This document shows, piece after piece, positions 16,439-25,619 of a stretch of DNA of 64,000 nt. The position numbers and the translations under genes are program-made. This stretch comes from Bacteroidota bacterium. GTDB lineage: Bacteria > Bacteroidota > Bacteroidia > Bacteroidales > UBA12481. The number at the start of each line of letters is the position of its first letter. Position 1 is the first letter of the stretch. The stretch spans positions 1-64,000 of the forward strand of contig JABHCC010000036.1 in the NCBI GenBank assembly GCA_018669475.1, read 5' to 3'. The notes below the pieces were generated by a model, which saw only the letters and a program-made list of their open reading frames with translations, made no database searches and had not been told where the DNA came from.

Positions 16439-17902
16439 ATGAGATTTATTATTCTTATTACCTTGATTGGTGTTGGTCTTTGGTCATGTAATCAAACTGA
16501 GCATCCTGAGATGCAGGATCTTGATTTAATTGGTGTAAAGATTAATGAATACCTGGATCTTGAAGCAGAGGCGGGATTTAGTGGCGTAATAGCTGTTAAA
16601 AGACCTGGACAGGATATTCAGTACCGATCTTATGGCTACAGCAATAAGGAGCGTGCAATATTTAACTCTGAGCAAACAGTTTTTGATATTGGTTCCCTGA
16701 CCAAACAATTCACAGCTGCAGCTATTCTGAAACTGGAAATGCAGGGAAAGCTAAGTGTTACAGATAGTCTGTTTAAATATTTTCCTGAAATACCAAATGA
16801 CCGTATTGGTATTACTATTCATCATCTTTTAACTCATACAGCCGGTCTGCCAAGAAGTTTTGGGTCTGATTTTGAACGCCTTAAGAAGGATAACCTTATA
16901 ATCCGGGCTTTTCAAACCAAACTTCAGTATGAACCAGGTACTGGCTTTAAATATTCACATGTTGGATACAGTTTGCTTGGAATACTGATCGAAAGAGTTT
17001 CCGGTGTTAGTTATGAGAATTATCTACAGGAAAATTTGTTTAAGCCTGCAGATATGAACAATACCGGATATATACTGCCCCAATGGGATTTGTCCACTGT
17101 TGCTAATGGATACAGCAGATGCAGAAATTTTGGTAAACCAATGGATGTACCCTGGGATGCTGAAGGTCCATATTGGAATCTCAAAGCAAATGGTGGATTA
17201 CTCAGCACCGCTGTGGATATGATGGCATGGATTCATGCTCTGGATAATAATCTGGTTTTAAACGAGAAGGCTAAAGAGAAATACCTTAAAAAGCATGTCA
17301 GCGAAGGGAAAAAAAGTGTCTCTCATTACTCATATGGCTGGACAATTCTTGATTCCAGAAGAAATACTCAGGCTTTTGTCCATGAAGGAGGAAACCAGGT
17401 TTTCTATTCAAGATGGGTCAATTATCCTCAAGAGCAGGTGAGCATTCTTCTGCTTTCAAATGAATCAAGATTGGGTAATTCAGATATTAATTTTGAATTA
17501 GCAGCAACAATTTTTTATCCGAATCATGAACCTGTGGTAAAAGGATTACAGGCAATTTGTATGGATAGCCTTCCGGATAATCGTCTTGGAGAGGTGGCAG
17601 GTGAATTTATTGGCTTGATGACTACGCAAGGGCTGGAGGATCTGGAGGCATTTATAGATGACTATGTAGGTGTTTACATGAGCAATAAATACAGCCGAAA
17701 AAGAATCACTGATGAATTACAAAGTATTCAAAATGAATCCGGGCCTACAAGAATAAAGCAACTTAGGGTTATTGACCACAGAATTCTGGAAATTGAGCTT
17801 GTCAGGATTCCTGACCTTCAGGATATTTATATTCGGCTGCAACTTGATCCTGAAGATAACTATCTGCTTAAGAGATTCTATTATAAATCTGATGATAGCT
17901 AA
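16439..17902 (+). CDS. Beta-lactamase-family serine hydrolase, lipoprotein
   Basis: The 487-residue protein begins with a lipoprotein signal peptide whose lipobox ends LWSC (Cys near residue 17), so it is probably membrane-anchored. The class C beta-lactamase/esterase/peptidase fold follows with SLTK (the SxxK nucleophile and lysine), YSHVGYSLLG as the YxN-type element, and HEGGN in place of KTG. A C-terminal extension of about 130 residues after the catalytic domain is usual in Bacteroidota homologues. The substrate could be a peptide, ester or cell-wall fragment; resistance to antibiotics is not implied. The start at 16439 is chosen for the signal peptide. The stop overlaps the stop of the convergent Lrp gene. 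Confidence 0.85.
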   Translation: MRFIILITLIGVGLWSCNQTEHPEMQDLDLIGVKINEYLDLEAEAGFSGVIAVKRPGQDIQYRSYGYSNKERAIFNSEQTVFDIGSLTKQFTAAAILKLEMQGKLSVTDSLFKYFPEIPNDRIGITIHHLLTHTAGLPRSFGSDFERLKKDNLIIRAFQTKLQYEPGTGFKYSHVGYSLLGILIERVSGVSYENYLQENLFKPADMNNTGYILPQWDLSTVANGYSRCRNFGKPMDVPWDAEGPYWNLKANGGLLSTAVDMMAWIHALDNNLVLNEKAKEKYLKKHVSEGKKSVSHYSYGWTILDSRRNTQAFVHEGGNQVFYSRWVNYPQEQVSILLLSNESRLGNSDINFELAATIFYPNHEPVVKGLQAICMDSLPDNRLGEVAGEFIGLMTTQGLEDLEAFIDDYVGVYMSNKYSRKRITDELQSIQNESGPTRIKQLRVIDHRILEIELVRIPDLQDIYIRLQLDPEDNYLLKRFYYKSDDS

Positions 17903-18360
17903 GGAAGTAATTCCCTTCCAATTCCCTGTTCCAGTGAAATAAATGTTTCAGTACTAGAAACACCGCTAATCTTTTGAATACGGCCATTTAATATTTCCAT
18001 TAGGCCCTGATTATTCTTGCAGTAAAGCTTCAGGAATATCGCATAATTACCAGTAGTATAGTGACATTCTACAATCTCAGGAATGTTTTCCAATTCAGCT
18101 ACTACAGTGTGGTACATGCCTGCCTTTTCAAGAAAAACACCTACATAGGCACAGCTTGTATAACCCATGCTTGCAGGTGATAACTTAATACCTGAACCTG
18201 CTATAATCCCTGCCTGTTCAAGCTTATTTACCCGTTGATGTATTGCAGCTCCTGACATTCCACACACTCTGGCGATCTCCAAATAGGAGGTACGGGCATT
18301 TCCCATTAAAAGTTGCAGAATCTTTCGATCAGTACTATCTATTTTAAAGCTATTTTCCAT
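17899..18360 (-). CDS. Lrp/AsnC family transcriptional regulator
   Basis: The 153-residue protein has the standard two-part layout: an N-terminal winged helix-turn-helix (IDSTDRKILQLLMGNARTS, then IARVCGMSGAAIHQRVNKLEQAGII, described in part) and a C-terminal RAM/ligand-binding domain (YVGVFLEKAGM, CHYTTGNYAIFLKLYCKN). Such proteins usually sense amino acids and form octamers. No gene for amino-acid metabolism stands next to it, so its target is unclear. The stop overlaps that of the convergent hydrolase gene by 4 bp. Confidence 0.92.
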   Translation of the reverse strand: MENSFKIDSTDRKILQLLMGNARTSYLEIARVCGMSGAAIHQRVNKLEQAGIIAGSGIKLSPASMGYTSCAYVGVFLEKAGMYHTVVAELENIPEIVECHYTTGNYAIFLKLYCKNNQGLMEILNGRIQKISGVSSTETFISLEQGIGRELLP

Positions 18361-18555
18361 ATCTGCTTAAGATCTTTAAGTGCATTTAAATGAATTGCCG
18401 AATGTTTAAAACTAATAAAATAAACTTGCTTAGTTTCCAAATTGCGGAAAGGTTTTCATGCTGTGGAAGAATATACCAATTATCGGATTAATTGAAGTCA
18501 ATAAAATACAGATAAACAGCATTTTAGAATCTGGGGTCTGATTTTTGGTAAATAA

Positions 18556-18819
18556 TTACCACTGAAATCAATAGGGAACAAGGATAATAATGATAATAAG
18601 AATGAAATGTCAGATCAGGCTTTGTCATTCAGCGCCTTTCCAAACCCAACATCGGGACATTTATATGTAAAATTTGATTCTGCTAAAGAATTCAAATCTC
18701 ATTCAGGTATGAACAAACTGGATCTTGATCTCCATGCTGCAGGAGCAGCACCTGGCTATTATGTTCTTGTCTTTAAAACGCAGGATAACAGGGATCAATT
18801 AAAAATTTTGGTAAGGTAA
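18556..18819 (+). pseudogene. Remnant of a type IX secretion C-terminal domain
   Basis: An open frame runs from just after the stop at 18553 and contains AFPNPTSGHLYVKF at the start and PGYYVLVFKTQDNRDQLKILVR (in parts) at the end, the two halves of a type A T9SS sorting domain. The middle is shorter than usual, and no signal peptide or cargo domain precedes it, so this looks like the tail of a lost secreted protein. An ATG at 18607 would give a 70-residue product, but a free sorting domain without signal peptide is unlikely to be useful. It lies between the Lrp gene and the four-unit protein. Confidence 0.55.
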
Positions 18820-18835
18820 TTTTTTGTAAATTTCC

Positions 18836-19813
18836 ATGATGCAACCAAACGGGTCAAATAGTGGAAAACTTCTTGAAGAAGGACAATCTTATCGATTTAA
18901 TATTAAGAAACTTATTGATATTCCAGGATCAGGAGAAAAACATTTCATTCTTGTTGGACCAGATAAAAAAAAGTATTTGTTGAATTCTAGTTATTATGAT
19001 CATTATCCCCTTAGAGTTGGAATGACTATTAACTGTCAAGTAGATAAAATCAATTGCACAGGACGGATTTTCATTGAGCCTGAACATCCGTATTACGCGC
19101 TAGGTGATCGATATGATTTTTTATTGATAAAGATTACTGAGGAAAAAAATATCTGGAATGAACCAAGCTACACTGCCTGGGTCAGAGATTTACATAGAAA
19201 AGAGTGGGCATGCCCAATAGATAAGCCTGATTTGTTTCAACCGGGAATGTCTTATCTGTCATGTAGAGTTGAAAGGATAAAGAAAGCTCAATTATTGCTG
19301 TCATTGCCCAGTATCAGGGGAGTACAGGTCAGACTCCGTCATAATACAGTATATGATTTTACTCTTAGAGAAGTGAGAGAGTTTCATAACACCCTATATT
19401 ATGTACTTGAAGATCCTTATGGTTCTTATCATATTTTAGAGAAAAGATTTTATGAGCATTTCAATTACAGCAAGGGACAGTTTATTCAGGCCCGGATCAT
19501 TGATATGAAACCAGATGGTACATATTTATTGGAACCTTTGAATCCATATTATCGTATTGGTGAAGTATATATGTTCAAGTTTATGAGGTTGGAACAAGTG
19601 GTTGCTGGTGATTTTGAGGGAAGAAAGGCTACTATTTGGGTGAAAGACTATTTCTCACAAGCCATAAAGCTTGCAGCAAAAGACTGGCAAATCAATAAGC
19701 AGGATAGCAATCCCAAACATATTCCATGTAAAGTAATAAAATTCAAAAAAGGAAGTGTAGTACTTGAAAATCTTGCTGAACCTGAAATTGACGATTTGGA
19801 TGATTATGAATAG
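18836..19813 (+). CDS. Protein of four related beta-rich (OB/S1-like) units, unknown function
   Basis: I do not recognise a named family. The 325-residue protein has no signal peptide and appears to be cytoplasmic. By eye it is built from four similar units of about 70-75 residues arranged as a tandem duplication of a pair. Units 1 and 3 end in EPEHPYYALGD and EPLNPYYRIGE, and units 2 and 4 open with RYDFLLIKI and VYMFKFMRL. Each unit has a pattern of Y-x-F, a hydrophobic strand ending in V-x-D or V-G-P, a G before a strand such as INCQVDKI, SCRVERI, QARIIDM or PCKVIKF, and a closing strand. This resembles small beta-barrels of the S1/OB kind. The next gene's upstream start overlaps its stop. 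Confidence 0.7.
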   Translation: MMQPNGSNSGKLLEEGQSYRFNIKKLIDIPGSGEKHFILVGPDKKKYLLNSSYYDHYPLRVGMTINCQVDKINCTGRIFIEPEHPYYALGDRYDFLLIKITEEKNIWNEPSYTAWVRDLHRKEWACPIDKPDLFQPGMSYLSCRVERIKKAQLLLSLPSIRGVQVRLRHNTVYDFTLREVREFHNTLYYVLEDPYGSYHILEKRFYEHFNYSKGQFIQARIIDMKPDGTYLLEPLNPYYRIGEVYMFKFMRLEQVVAGDFEGRKATIWVKDYFSQAIKLAAKDWQINKQDSNPKHIPCKVIKFKKGSVVLENLAEPEIDDLDDYE

Positions 19814-21317
19814 TAAATTCAAAAACAAGAAGCTATTAAATTCAGGTAGAAGCAAAAAACTGATTATGCTGAAATACTTGTATATTTTGCTGGCTTTACT
19901 TTCTCCAATGGGTATGAATGCCTTCGGACAAGAAAGGGTAATTGTACTCGAAATTCAATTTTCAGGGAATATTCAGGAGGAGTTAAGAACGGCAACATTA
20001 AAGTATAATAAGCAGTTTGCTTTTAGTTTTACATTTGATGACGGCTTGGATGACGCATTTTCTCTGGGATTTCCATTGTTGAACGGCGGACATTCATCTG
20101 AAGATAATAATGATTATCCGGGCTTGTATTATACTGATGGCTGTGGAAAAAGGATAACCTTCACGGCAGGATTAGCATGGTTTACAGCAAATAGTGCAGG
20201 AACAGATTTACACAATGGTAATAGCCCCTCAAATATGACCTGGTCTCAGGCATTGCAACTTTATCATGCCGGATGGGATATATTTAACCATTCATACGAC
20301 CACAAAGCAAACCAAAGTGGAATTGACTACAATTACCAGCTCTCAAAGAATGCTGAAGTAGTTAAGTCACGATTGGGAATTGACTTGCATTATGTTATCC
20401 CTCCGGGAGGAGATTCAGATTATATTGAACCAGCTTTCGCCATGGGTGCAAATGCTGTTTTTACAAGTAGTGCCGGCCAATCACCTTATGGTAATGAAGC
20501 TGTGATCGTTGATAATGAAATTGATCACACGAATCCTGTTTTTTGGCGTAATTCTATTACCAGCAGTCAATACACCTCAGGAGAACTAAAACAACTGGCT
20601 GTTGATCGATTCTCAGATTTGGAGCCAGATAAGCATATCTGGTGGAATGAGTTTACACATCGTGTTAAATATGAGCAAATTGGTGGTAGTGTTAAGTTTC
20701 TTCAGTTTAAGGAATATTTAGACTTTATGGCCAATCAGTATGGAGAAGCCGGATTGGATAATGGCTGGTTTGCAAGCTCAATTGAAGTATATGAATACCT
20801 GATTGTGAGAGATAAATTGCATCTTGATTATACCATTAGTAATAATCGCTTATCTGTCAGAATTGACTATTCTGATTGTCCTTTGAACCTGCGTTACTAC
20901 GACATTAGCTTATTATTTACGACCGACAAAACCATTTCATCACTTCAGATTGATCAGAATGGACAAACTAGTTATAATAAACAGGATGGGGAGTACCTAA
21001 TTAATATCAGCCTCCCGGATTCGCATTTTGCCAAACTTTTTGAGAACATCGATAATGAAGATATTTGGGATATAGTTGTTTATCCTATTCCGGCTAAACA
21101 ACAATTATTCTTCTACTCAAATAAACCTGTTCCCCATGATGCCAGTATAGTATTGACAGGTTTATCAGGTGTATCAATGAGTTTTGATATGCAAAACGCC
21201 GGTTTTAGTGAATTTTCAGCAAATCTCGAAGGAAAGAATATTGTTCCGGGTATATATTTATTACAGATTGTGCATGATGGATCTGTGCTAGATACTAAAA
21301 AGATTATTATCCAGTAA
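19806..21317 (+). CDS. Secreted polysaccharide deacetylase-family protein with T9SS-like C-terminal domain
   Basis: The NodB-fold catalytic domain begins with FSFTFDDGLDDAF (the TFDDG metal motif) and continues with IFNHSYDHKAN (the HSxxH motif), so the metal-binding residues are intact. The enzymes of this fold remove N- or O-acetyl groups from sugars such as chitin or peptidoglycan. A signal peptide is present (hydrophobic LYILLALLSPMGMNAFGQ). The C-terminal 80 residues (VVYPIPAKQQLFF to LDTKKIIIQ) match the form of a type IX sorting domain, which would send it to the cell surface or outside. The ATG at 19806 overlaps the previous stop by 8 bp; an alternative start is the ATG at 19866, directly before the signal peptide. 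Confidence 0.82.
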   Translation: MNSKFKNKKLLNSGRSKKLIMLKYLYILLALLSPMGMNAFGQERVIVLEIQFSGNIQEELRTATLKYNKQFAFSFTFDDGLDDAFSLGFPLLNGGHSSEDNNDYPGLYYTDGCGKRITFTAGLAWFTANSAGTDLHNGNSPSNMTWSQALQLYHAGWDIFNHSYDHKANQSGIDYNYQLSKNAEVVKSRLGIDLHYVIPPGGDSDYIEPAFAMGANAVFTSSAGQSPYGNEAVIVDNEIDHTNPVFWRNSITSSQYTSGELKQLAVDRFSDLEPDKHIWWNEFTHRVKYEQIGGSVKFLQFKEYLDFMANQYGEAGLDNGWFASSIEVYEYLIVRDKLHLDYTISNNRLSVRIDYSDCPLNLRYYDISLLFTTDKTISSLQIDQNGQTSYNKQDGEYLINISLPDSHFAKLFENIDNEDIWDIVVYPIPAKQQLFFYSNKPVPHDASIVLTGLSGVSMSFDMQNAGFSEFSANLEGKNIVPGIYLLQIVHDGSVLDTKKIIIQ

Positions 21318-21329
21318 ATTGACAAGCTT

Positions 21330-21893
21330 ATGCGAATATATACAGGAACCGGAGATAAAGGAGAAACCTCACTGGCAAGTGGGAAAAGGGTACCAAAGTA
21401 TCATTATCGCCTGGAAGCTTATGGTACAATTGATGAGTTGAATTCAGTATTAGGTTGGGCGAGAGTAAAACTAAATGATTCTCAAACTAAGCTAATTCTA
21501 CGTAAAGCTCAAAACAGAATCTTTACTATCTCATCCTTTTTAGCCATGGATGATGAGAGTCAACGAGCGAAACTGCCATCTGTGAGCGAAGATGATATTA
21601 TAGAGCTTGAACAGGATATTGACAGGATGCAAGTAGGGCTACCTGCACTTGCAAATTTTATTTTACCGGCGGGACATGAATCTGTTGCGGCATGCCATAT
21701 GGCCAGAACTGTTTGCCGTAGGGCTGAACGCTTAATAGTCAAATTAGCAGATTCTGTTCAAGTAGAGCAATCTCACCTTAAATACATAAATCGTTTGTCA
21801 GATTATCTTTTTGTTGCTGCTCGTAAAGCAGCATTTGATACTGGGACAGAAGAAGAACTCTGGTATCCTGATTATCAAAAAAGGGGATTCTGA
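21330..21893 (+). CDS. ATP:cob(I)alamin adenosyltransferase, PduO type
   Basis: The enzyme transfers adenosyl from ATP to cob(I)alamin, making adenosylcobalamin for enzymes such as methylmalonyl-CoA mutase. The 187-residue protein shows the family signature at the N-terminus, RIYTGTGDKGETSLASGKRV, followed by YGTIDELNSVLGWAR, and later ILPAGHESVAACHMARTVCRRAERL (in part), with the ATP and cobalamin contact residues. It follows the deacetylase gene by 12 bp. No cobalamin riboswitch was seen upstream. Confidence 0.93.
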   Translation: MRIYTGTGDKGETSLASGKRVPKYHYRLEAYGTIDELNSVLGWARVKLNDSQTKLILRKAQNRIFTISSFLAMDDESQRAKLPSVSEDDIIELEQDIDRMQVGLPALANFILPAGHESVAACHMARTVCRRAERLIVKLADSVQVEQSHLKYINRLSDYLFVAARKAAFDTGTEEELWYPDYQKRGF

Positions 21894-21999
21894 TAATACT
21901 TTGCTTAAGTATTATTCTTCAAGCCTTAAGAAGTGTTATGTTTTTAACACCTTCACTTACTCAGTTAGTATTTTGGGCAATTACAAGATTTTTATTTAC

Positions 22000-22007
22000 T
22001 ATCTTTG
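22000..22007 (+). promoter_or_regulatory. -7 box of the probable enolase promoter
   Basis: TATCTTTG is an exact match to TAnnTTTG, 72 bp before the enolase ATG. TTTG at 21972-21975 lies 24 bp upstream, a little further than the usual 19-21 bp. Confidence 0.5.
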
Positions 22008-22067
22008 TATGGTTTTTTAAAAAGAATATAGCCTTAACTAATTGACTTAAAATAGTTTACTTACTAA

Positions 22068-23360
<1,293 letters not shown>

Positions 23361-23385
23361 TATAGCTTATCAAATATTTTAAGAG

Positions 23386-23409
23386 AGGCACAATTTTATT
23401 GTGCCTTTT
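23386..23409 (+). terminator. Rho-independent terminator after eno
   Basis: AGGCACAA-TTTTA-TTGTGCCT forms an 8-bp stem and is followed by a short T-rich run (TTTTCTTTTC). It separates enolase from the next gene. Confidence 0.85.
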
Positions 23410-23434
23410 CTTTTCAAAAAAAGAATAATAATTA

Positions 23435-23989
23435 ATGTCCATTTCAAAAAGGATCATTCTTACAGGAGCGCCTGGGACAGGCAAGACAACACTTCTTCAT
23501 GCAGTTCGGGGAAAGGGATATCAAATATTTTCTGAAGTTGCAAGAGAGCTTATTTCAGGCGGCAAAATACCTCCTGTCTGGAATAAAGGGAAGGATGATA
23601 CTGCTTTTGGTGATCTTGTTCTGAATGAAAGGATTAAGCAGTTCAGGAAAGCCAAAAAGAATGAATACCATTTTTATGACCGGGGGATTCCGGATGCTCT
23701 TGTATTCAGTCAGCTGATGAAAAAACAGCCATCTGATCAACTCAAGCAGGCAATTAATGAATACCGCTATTCCAAAAAGGTCTTTGTACTTCCGCCATGG
23801 AAAGAGATTTACCATAGCGATGCAGTTCGTAAAGAAAGCTTTGAGCAAGTATTAGAAATCCATGATTATACTATAGAGCAATATGTAAAGGCAGGTTATT
23901 CCTGTGTTATCCTGCCAAAATGCACTGTTCAGGAAAGACTGAAAATCATATTTCTAAATCTTCAAACTTCAAGTGAGCCAAAGCTTTGA
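23435..23989 (+). CDS. P-loop ATPase/kinase-like protein (AAA_28 type)
   Basis: The 184-residue protein has a Walker A motif GAPGTGKTTLL near residues 10-20, FSEVARELI after it, and a Walker B-like segment HFYDRGIPDALVF. This pattern matches the AAA_28 group of predicted ATPases related to NadR-type kinases, which are widespread in Bacteroidota but without firm function. Its last 44 bases overlap the end of the convergent pseudouridine synthase gene. Confidence 0.8.
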   Translation: MSISKRIILTGAPGTGKTTLLHAVRGKGYQIFSEVARELISGGKIPPVWNKGKDDTAFGDLVLNERIKQFRKAKKNEYHFYDRGIPDALVFSQLMKKQPSDQLKQAINEYRYSKKVFVLPPWKEIYHSDAVRKESFEQVLEIHDYTIEQYVKAGYSCVILPKCTVQERLKIIFLNLQTSSEPKL

Positions 23990-24650
23990 TCCAGTGTTCA
24001 GGTAAAGAAGCCTTTAATTCAACAACTTCTCTGCTAAAGGGATGTTGAAAACTAAGTTTTCTTGAATGCAAAAACATCTGCGGAAGATCTAATACCTCTG
24101 TGAAAAACCTGTTGTGATCACGATCACCATACCAACGGTCACCTGCAATTGGATAACTTACATGATTTAAATGCCTTCGTATCTGATGTCTTCTTCCTGT
24201 AATAGGATTAACACTTAACAGACTGTAACGGGCTGTTTCAAATGGTCCGACAGGGTGGGGCATTTCTGTACACGCCAGCCTTTTAAACTTTGTACAGGCT
24301 TCCTTACGTTCTTTGTTTCGACCTTGTGGAATTCCTCGGTCAACATCAAAAGCATCAGGAGGCCAGCCTCTTACAATTGCCAGGTATTCTTTGGTATAAG
24401 CATGCTCCAGAACCATCTTACTCATCTCATGAGCAATTTGCTTTCTTAATCCAAAAAGCAAAACACCCGAAGTTGCCTTATCCAGACGATGAATGGGAAA
24501 TACCCATTTACCAATTTGATTTCTCAGAATCTGAACAGCAAATTTAATTTCATGCGGATCAAGAGCTGTTCTGTGTACCAACAATCCGGCAGGCTTATTT
24601 ATCGCTACTAAACTATCATCCTGATAAATTATTTCAAGCTCTGCATCCAT
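23946..24650 (-). CDS. truC: tRNA pseudouridine synthase C-like (RluA family)
   Basis: The 234-residue protein is a single-domain RluA-family enzyme without an S4 domain, the form typical of TruC, which makes pseudouridine-65 in tRNA. The catalytic motif HRLDKATSGVLLFG holds the active Asp, the N-terminal IIYQDDSLVAINKPAGLLVH is standard, and NPITGRRHQIRRHLNHV and LFLHSRKL-like MFLHSRKLSFQHP follow. It might also be a 23S rRNA RluA-type enzyme, but length and the TGRRHQIRRH pattern favour TruC. The 3' end overlaps the convergent ATPase gene by 44 bp. Confidence 0.85.
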   Translation of the reverse strand: MDAELEIIYQDDSLVAINKPAGLLVHRTALDPHEIKFAVQILRNQIGKWVFPIHRLDKATSGVLLFGLRKQIAHEMSKMVLEHAYTKEYLAIVRGWPPDAFDVDRGIPQGRNKERKEACTKFKRLACTEMPHPVGPFETARYSLLSVNPITGRRHQIRRHLNHVSYPIAGDRWYGDRDHNRFFTEVLDLPQMFLHSRKLSFQHPFSREVVELKASLPEHWIKALAHLKFEDLEI

Positions 24651-24708
24651 TGTGTATAGTTTTTGGAAATCCTTTCGTTTTTATTTCAGTGGGATAGTCA
24701 GATTGTGT

Positions 24709-24716
24709 TATTTTTG
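24709..24716 (+). promoter_or_regulatory. -7 box upstream of the TonB-like gene
   Basis: TATTTTTG, an exact match to TAnnTTTG, 24 bp before the ATG. A TTTC at 24684-24687 lies 21 bp upstream and may serve as the weak -33 element. Confidence 0.5.
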
Positions 24717-24739
24717 AACTTTCGTATAAATTATCCGAA

Positions 24740-25483
24740 ATGCAAAAGATACTGGCACAAATATCGGAAAAAAAATATGGATTCCTTGGTACTGTAGCAT
24801 TTCACATGTTCTTGGTAATCATCTTCTTAGTCTTTAAGATTAATGTTGAGAAGCAGCGGAATACCGAAGGGATAATGCTGGATCTTAAGACTCTGGAGGA
24901 ATTAGCCCTGCTTGAATTCCAAAATGACGATTACCTGCCGGATGAAAGCAGTCATTCAAGAAACATTGCTATAAACCAAGCAGAAGACAGGATAGAGAAC
25001 TTTGATGATTATCAGGATTACCAGATGTCGCAGGAGGCAGTAAACAATGTTGTCAAAGATCTTATTCAGCAGGATATCAGTAATATAATAGAGGAAAATA
25101 ACCTTAATCCTGATGATACAGAATTACCAGATATAGTTACCCAATCAATTAAATTATACCGTCCTGAAGATTTTCATGAAAAGCAGGTGTATGAAGGTCC
25201 CACGAATATTTATTTTAACCTTGAAGACCGTGAGATGACCAGAATGCCTGTTCCTGTTTATAAATGCGAAGGTTCAGGCCTGGTGCATCTGGATATTCGG
25301 GTGACAAGAAGAGGTAAGGTTGAATTGGTATCAGTAGACAAAGCTAGTTCAACAACATCAGATCCCTGCCTGATAAAAGCAGCAAAAGATGCAGCATTGA
25401 AAACCAGATTTAACTTTAGCACAAAAGCCCCAATGCTACAGTCAGGAACAATTAGCTACAATTTTATAGCGCAGAGGGAATAG
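24740..25483 (+). CDS. TonB-like protein
   Basis: The 247-residue protein has one N-terminal membrane helix (about residues 16-35), a long acidic, Asp/Glu/Asn-rich periplasmic spacer and a C-terminal region of about 85 residues (VPVYKCEGSGLVHLDIRV, LIKAAKDAALKTRFN, GTISYNF) that follows the TonB C-terminal domain pattern. TonB proteins link inner-membrane energy to outer-membrane transporters. The spacer is acidic rather than Pro/Lys-rich, and no ExbB/ExbD genes are beside it, so it may be a TonB relative with another task. The stop codon runs directly into a 7-bp periodic array. Confidence 0.75.
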   Translation: MQKILAQISEKKYGFLGTVAFHMFLVIIFLVFKINVEKQRNTEGIMLDLKTLEELALLEFQNDDYLPDESSHSRNIAINQAEDRIENFDDYQDYQMSQEAVNNVVKDLIQQDISNIIEENNLNPDDTELPDIVTQSIKLYRPEDFHEKQVYEGPTNIYFNLEDREMTRMPVPVYKCEGSGLVHLDIRVTRRGKVELVSVDKASSTTSDPCLIKAAKDAALKTRFNFSTKAPMLQSGTISYNFIAQRE

Positions 25484-25552
25484 GTCCGGGGTCCGAAGTC
25501 CGAAGTCCGGGGTCCGAAGTCCGGGGTCAATGGTCGTTGGTCGTTGGTCTCA
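25483..25552. repeat. Ten-unit 7-bp periodic array (GTC every 7 bp)
   Basis: GTC occurs at exact 7-bp steps beginning at 25484, 25491, 25498 and so on to 25547. The units read GGTCCGG, GGTCCGA, AGTCCGA, then GGTCAAT and GGTCGTT. The array starts at the last base of the TonB-like gene's stop codon and ends before a terminator-like hairpin. The units vary at the fourth to seventh positions while GTC is fixed. Confidence 0.93.
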
Positions 25553-25570
25553 AGAATCTCCGGATATAAA

Positions 25571-25602
25571 AAAAAGAACTCCCTTGAGAGCTCTTTTTTT
25601 TA
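25571..25602. terminator. Bidirectional terminator-like hairpin
   Basis: An A-run, then AAGAACTC-CCTT-GAGAGCTCTT with an internal mismatch, then a T-run of eight, can form a hairpin with A/T tracts on both sides. It lies between the convergent TonB-like and Ser/Arg-repeat genes and could serve both. Confidence 0.6.
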
Positions 25603-25619
25603 TTTGGGTAAGTTAACAC

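Noticed and set aside
17899..17902. Overlapping stops of convergent genes (also at 28303-28306 and 23946-23989)
   Set aside because: Such short tail overlaps are common in compact bacterial genomes and need no special explanation.
16439..17902. Calling the serine hydrolase an antibiotic-resistance beta-lactamase
   Set aside because: The fold is shared with many peptidases and esterases, the KTG motif is HEGG, and it is a lipoprotein with a long extension.
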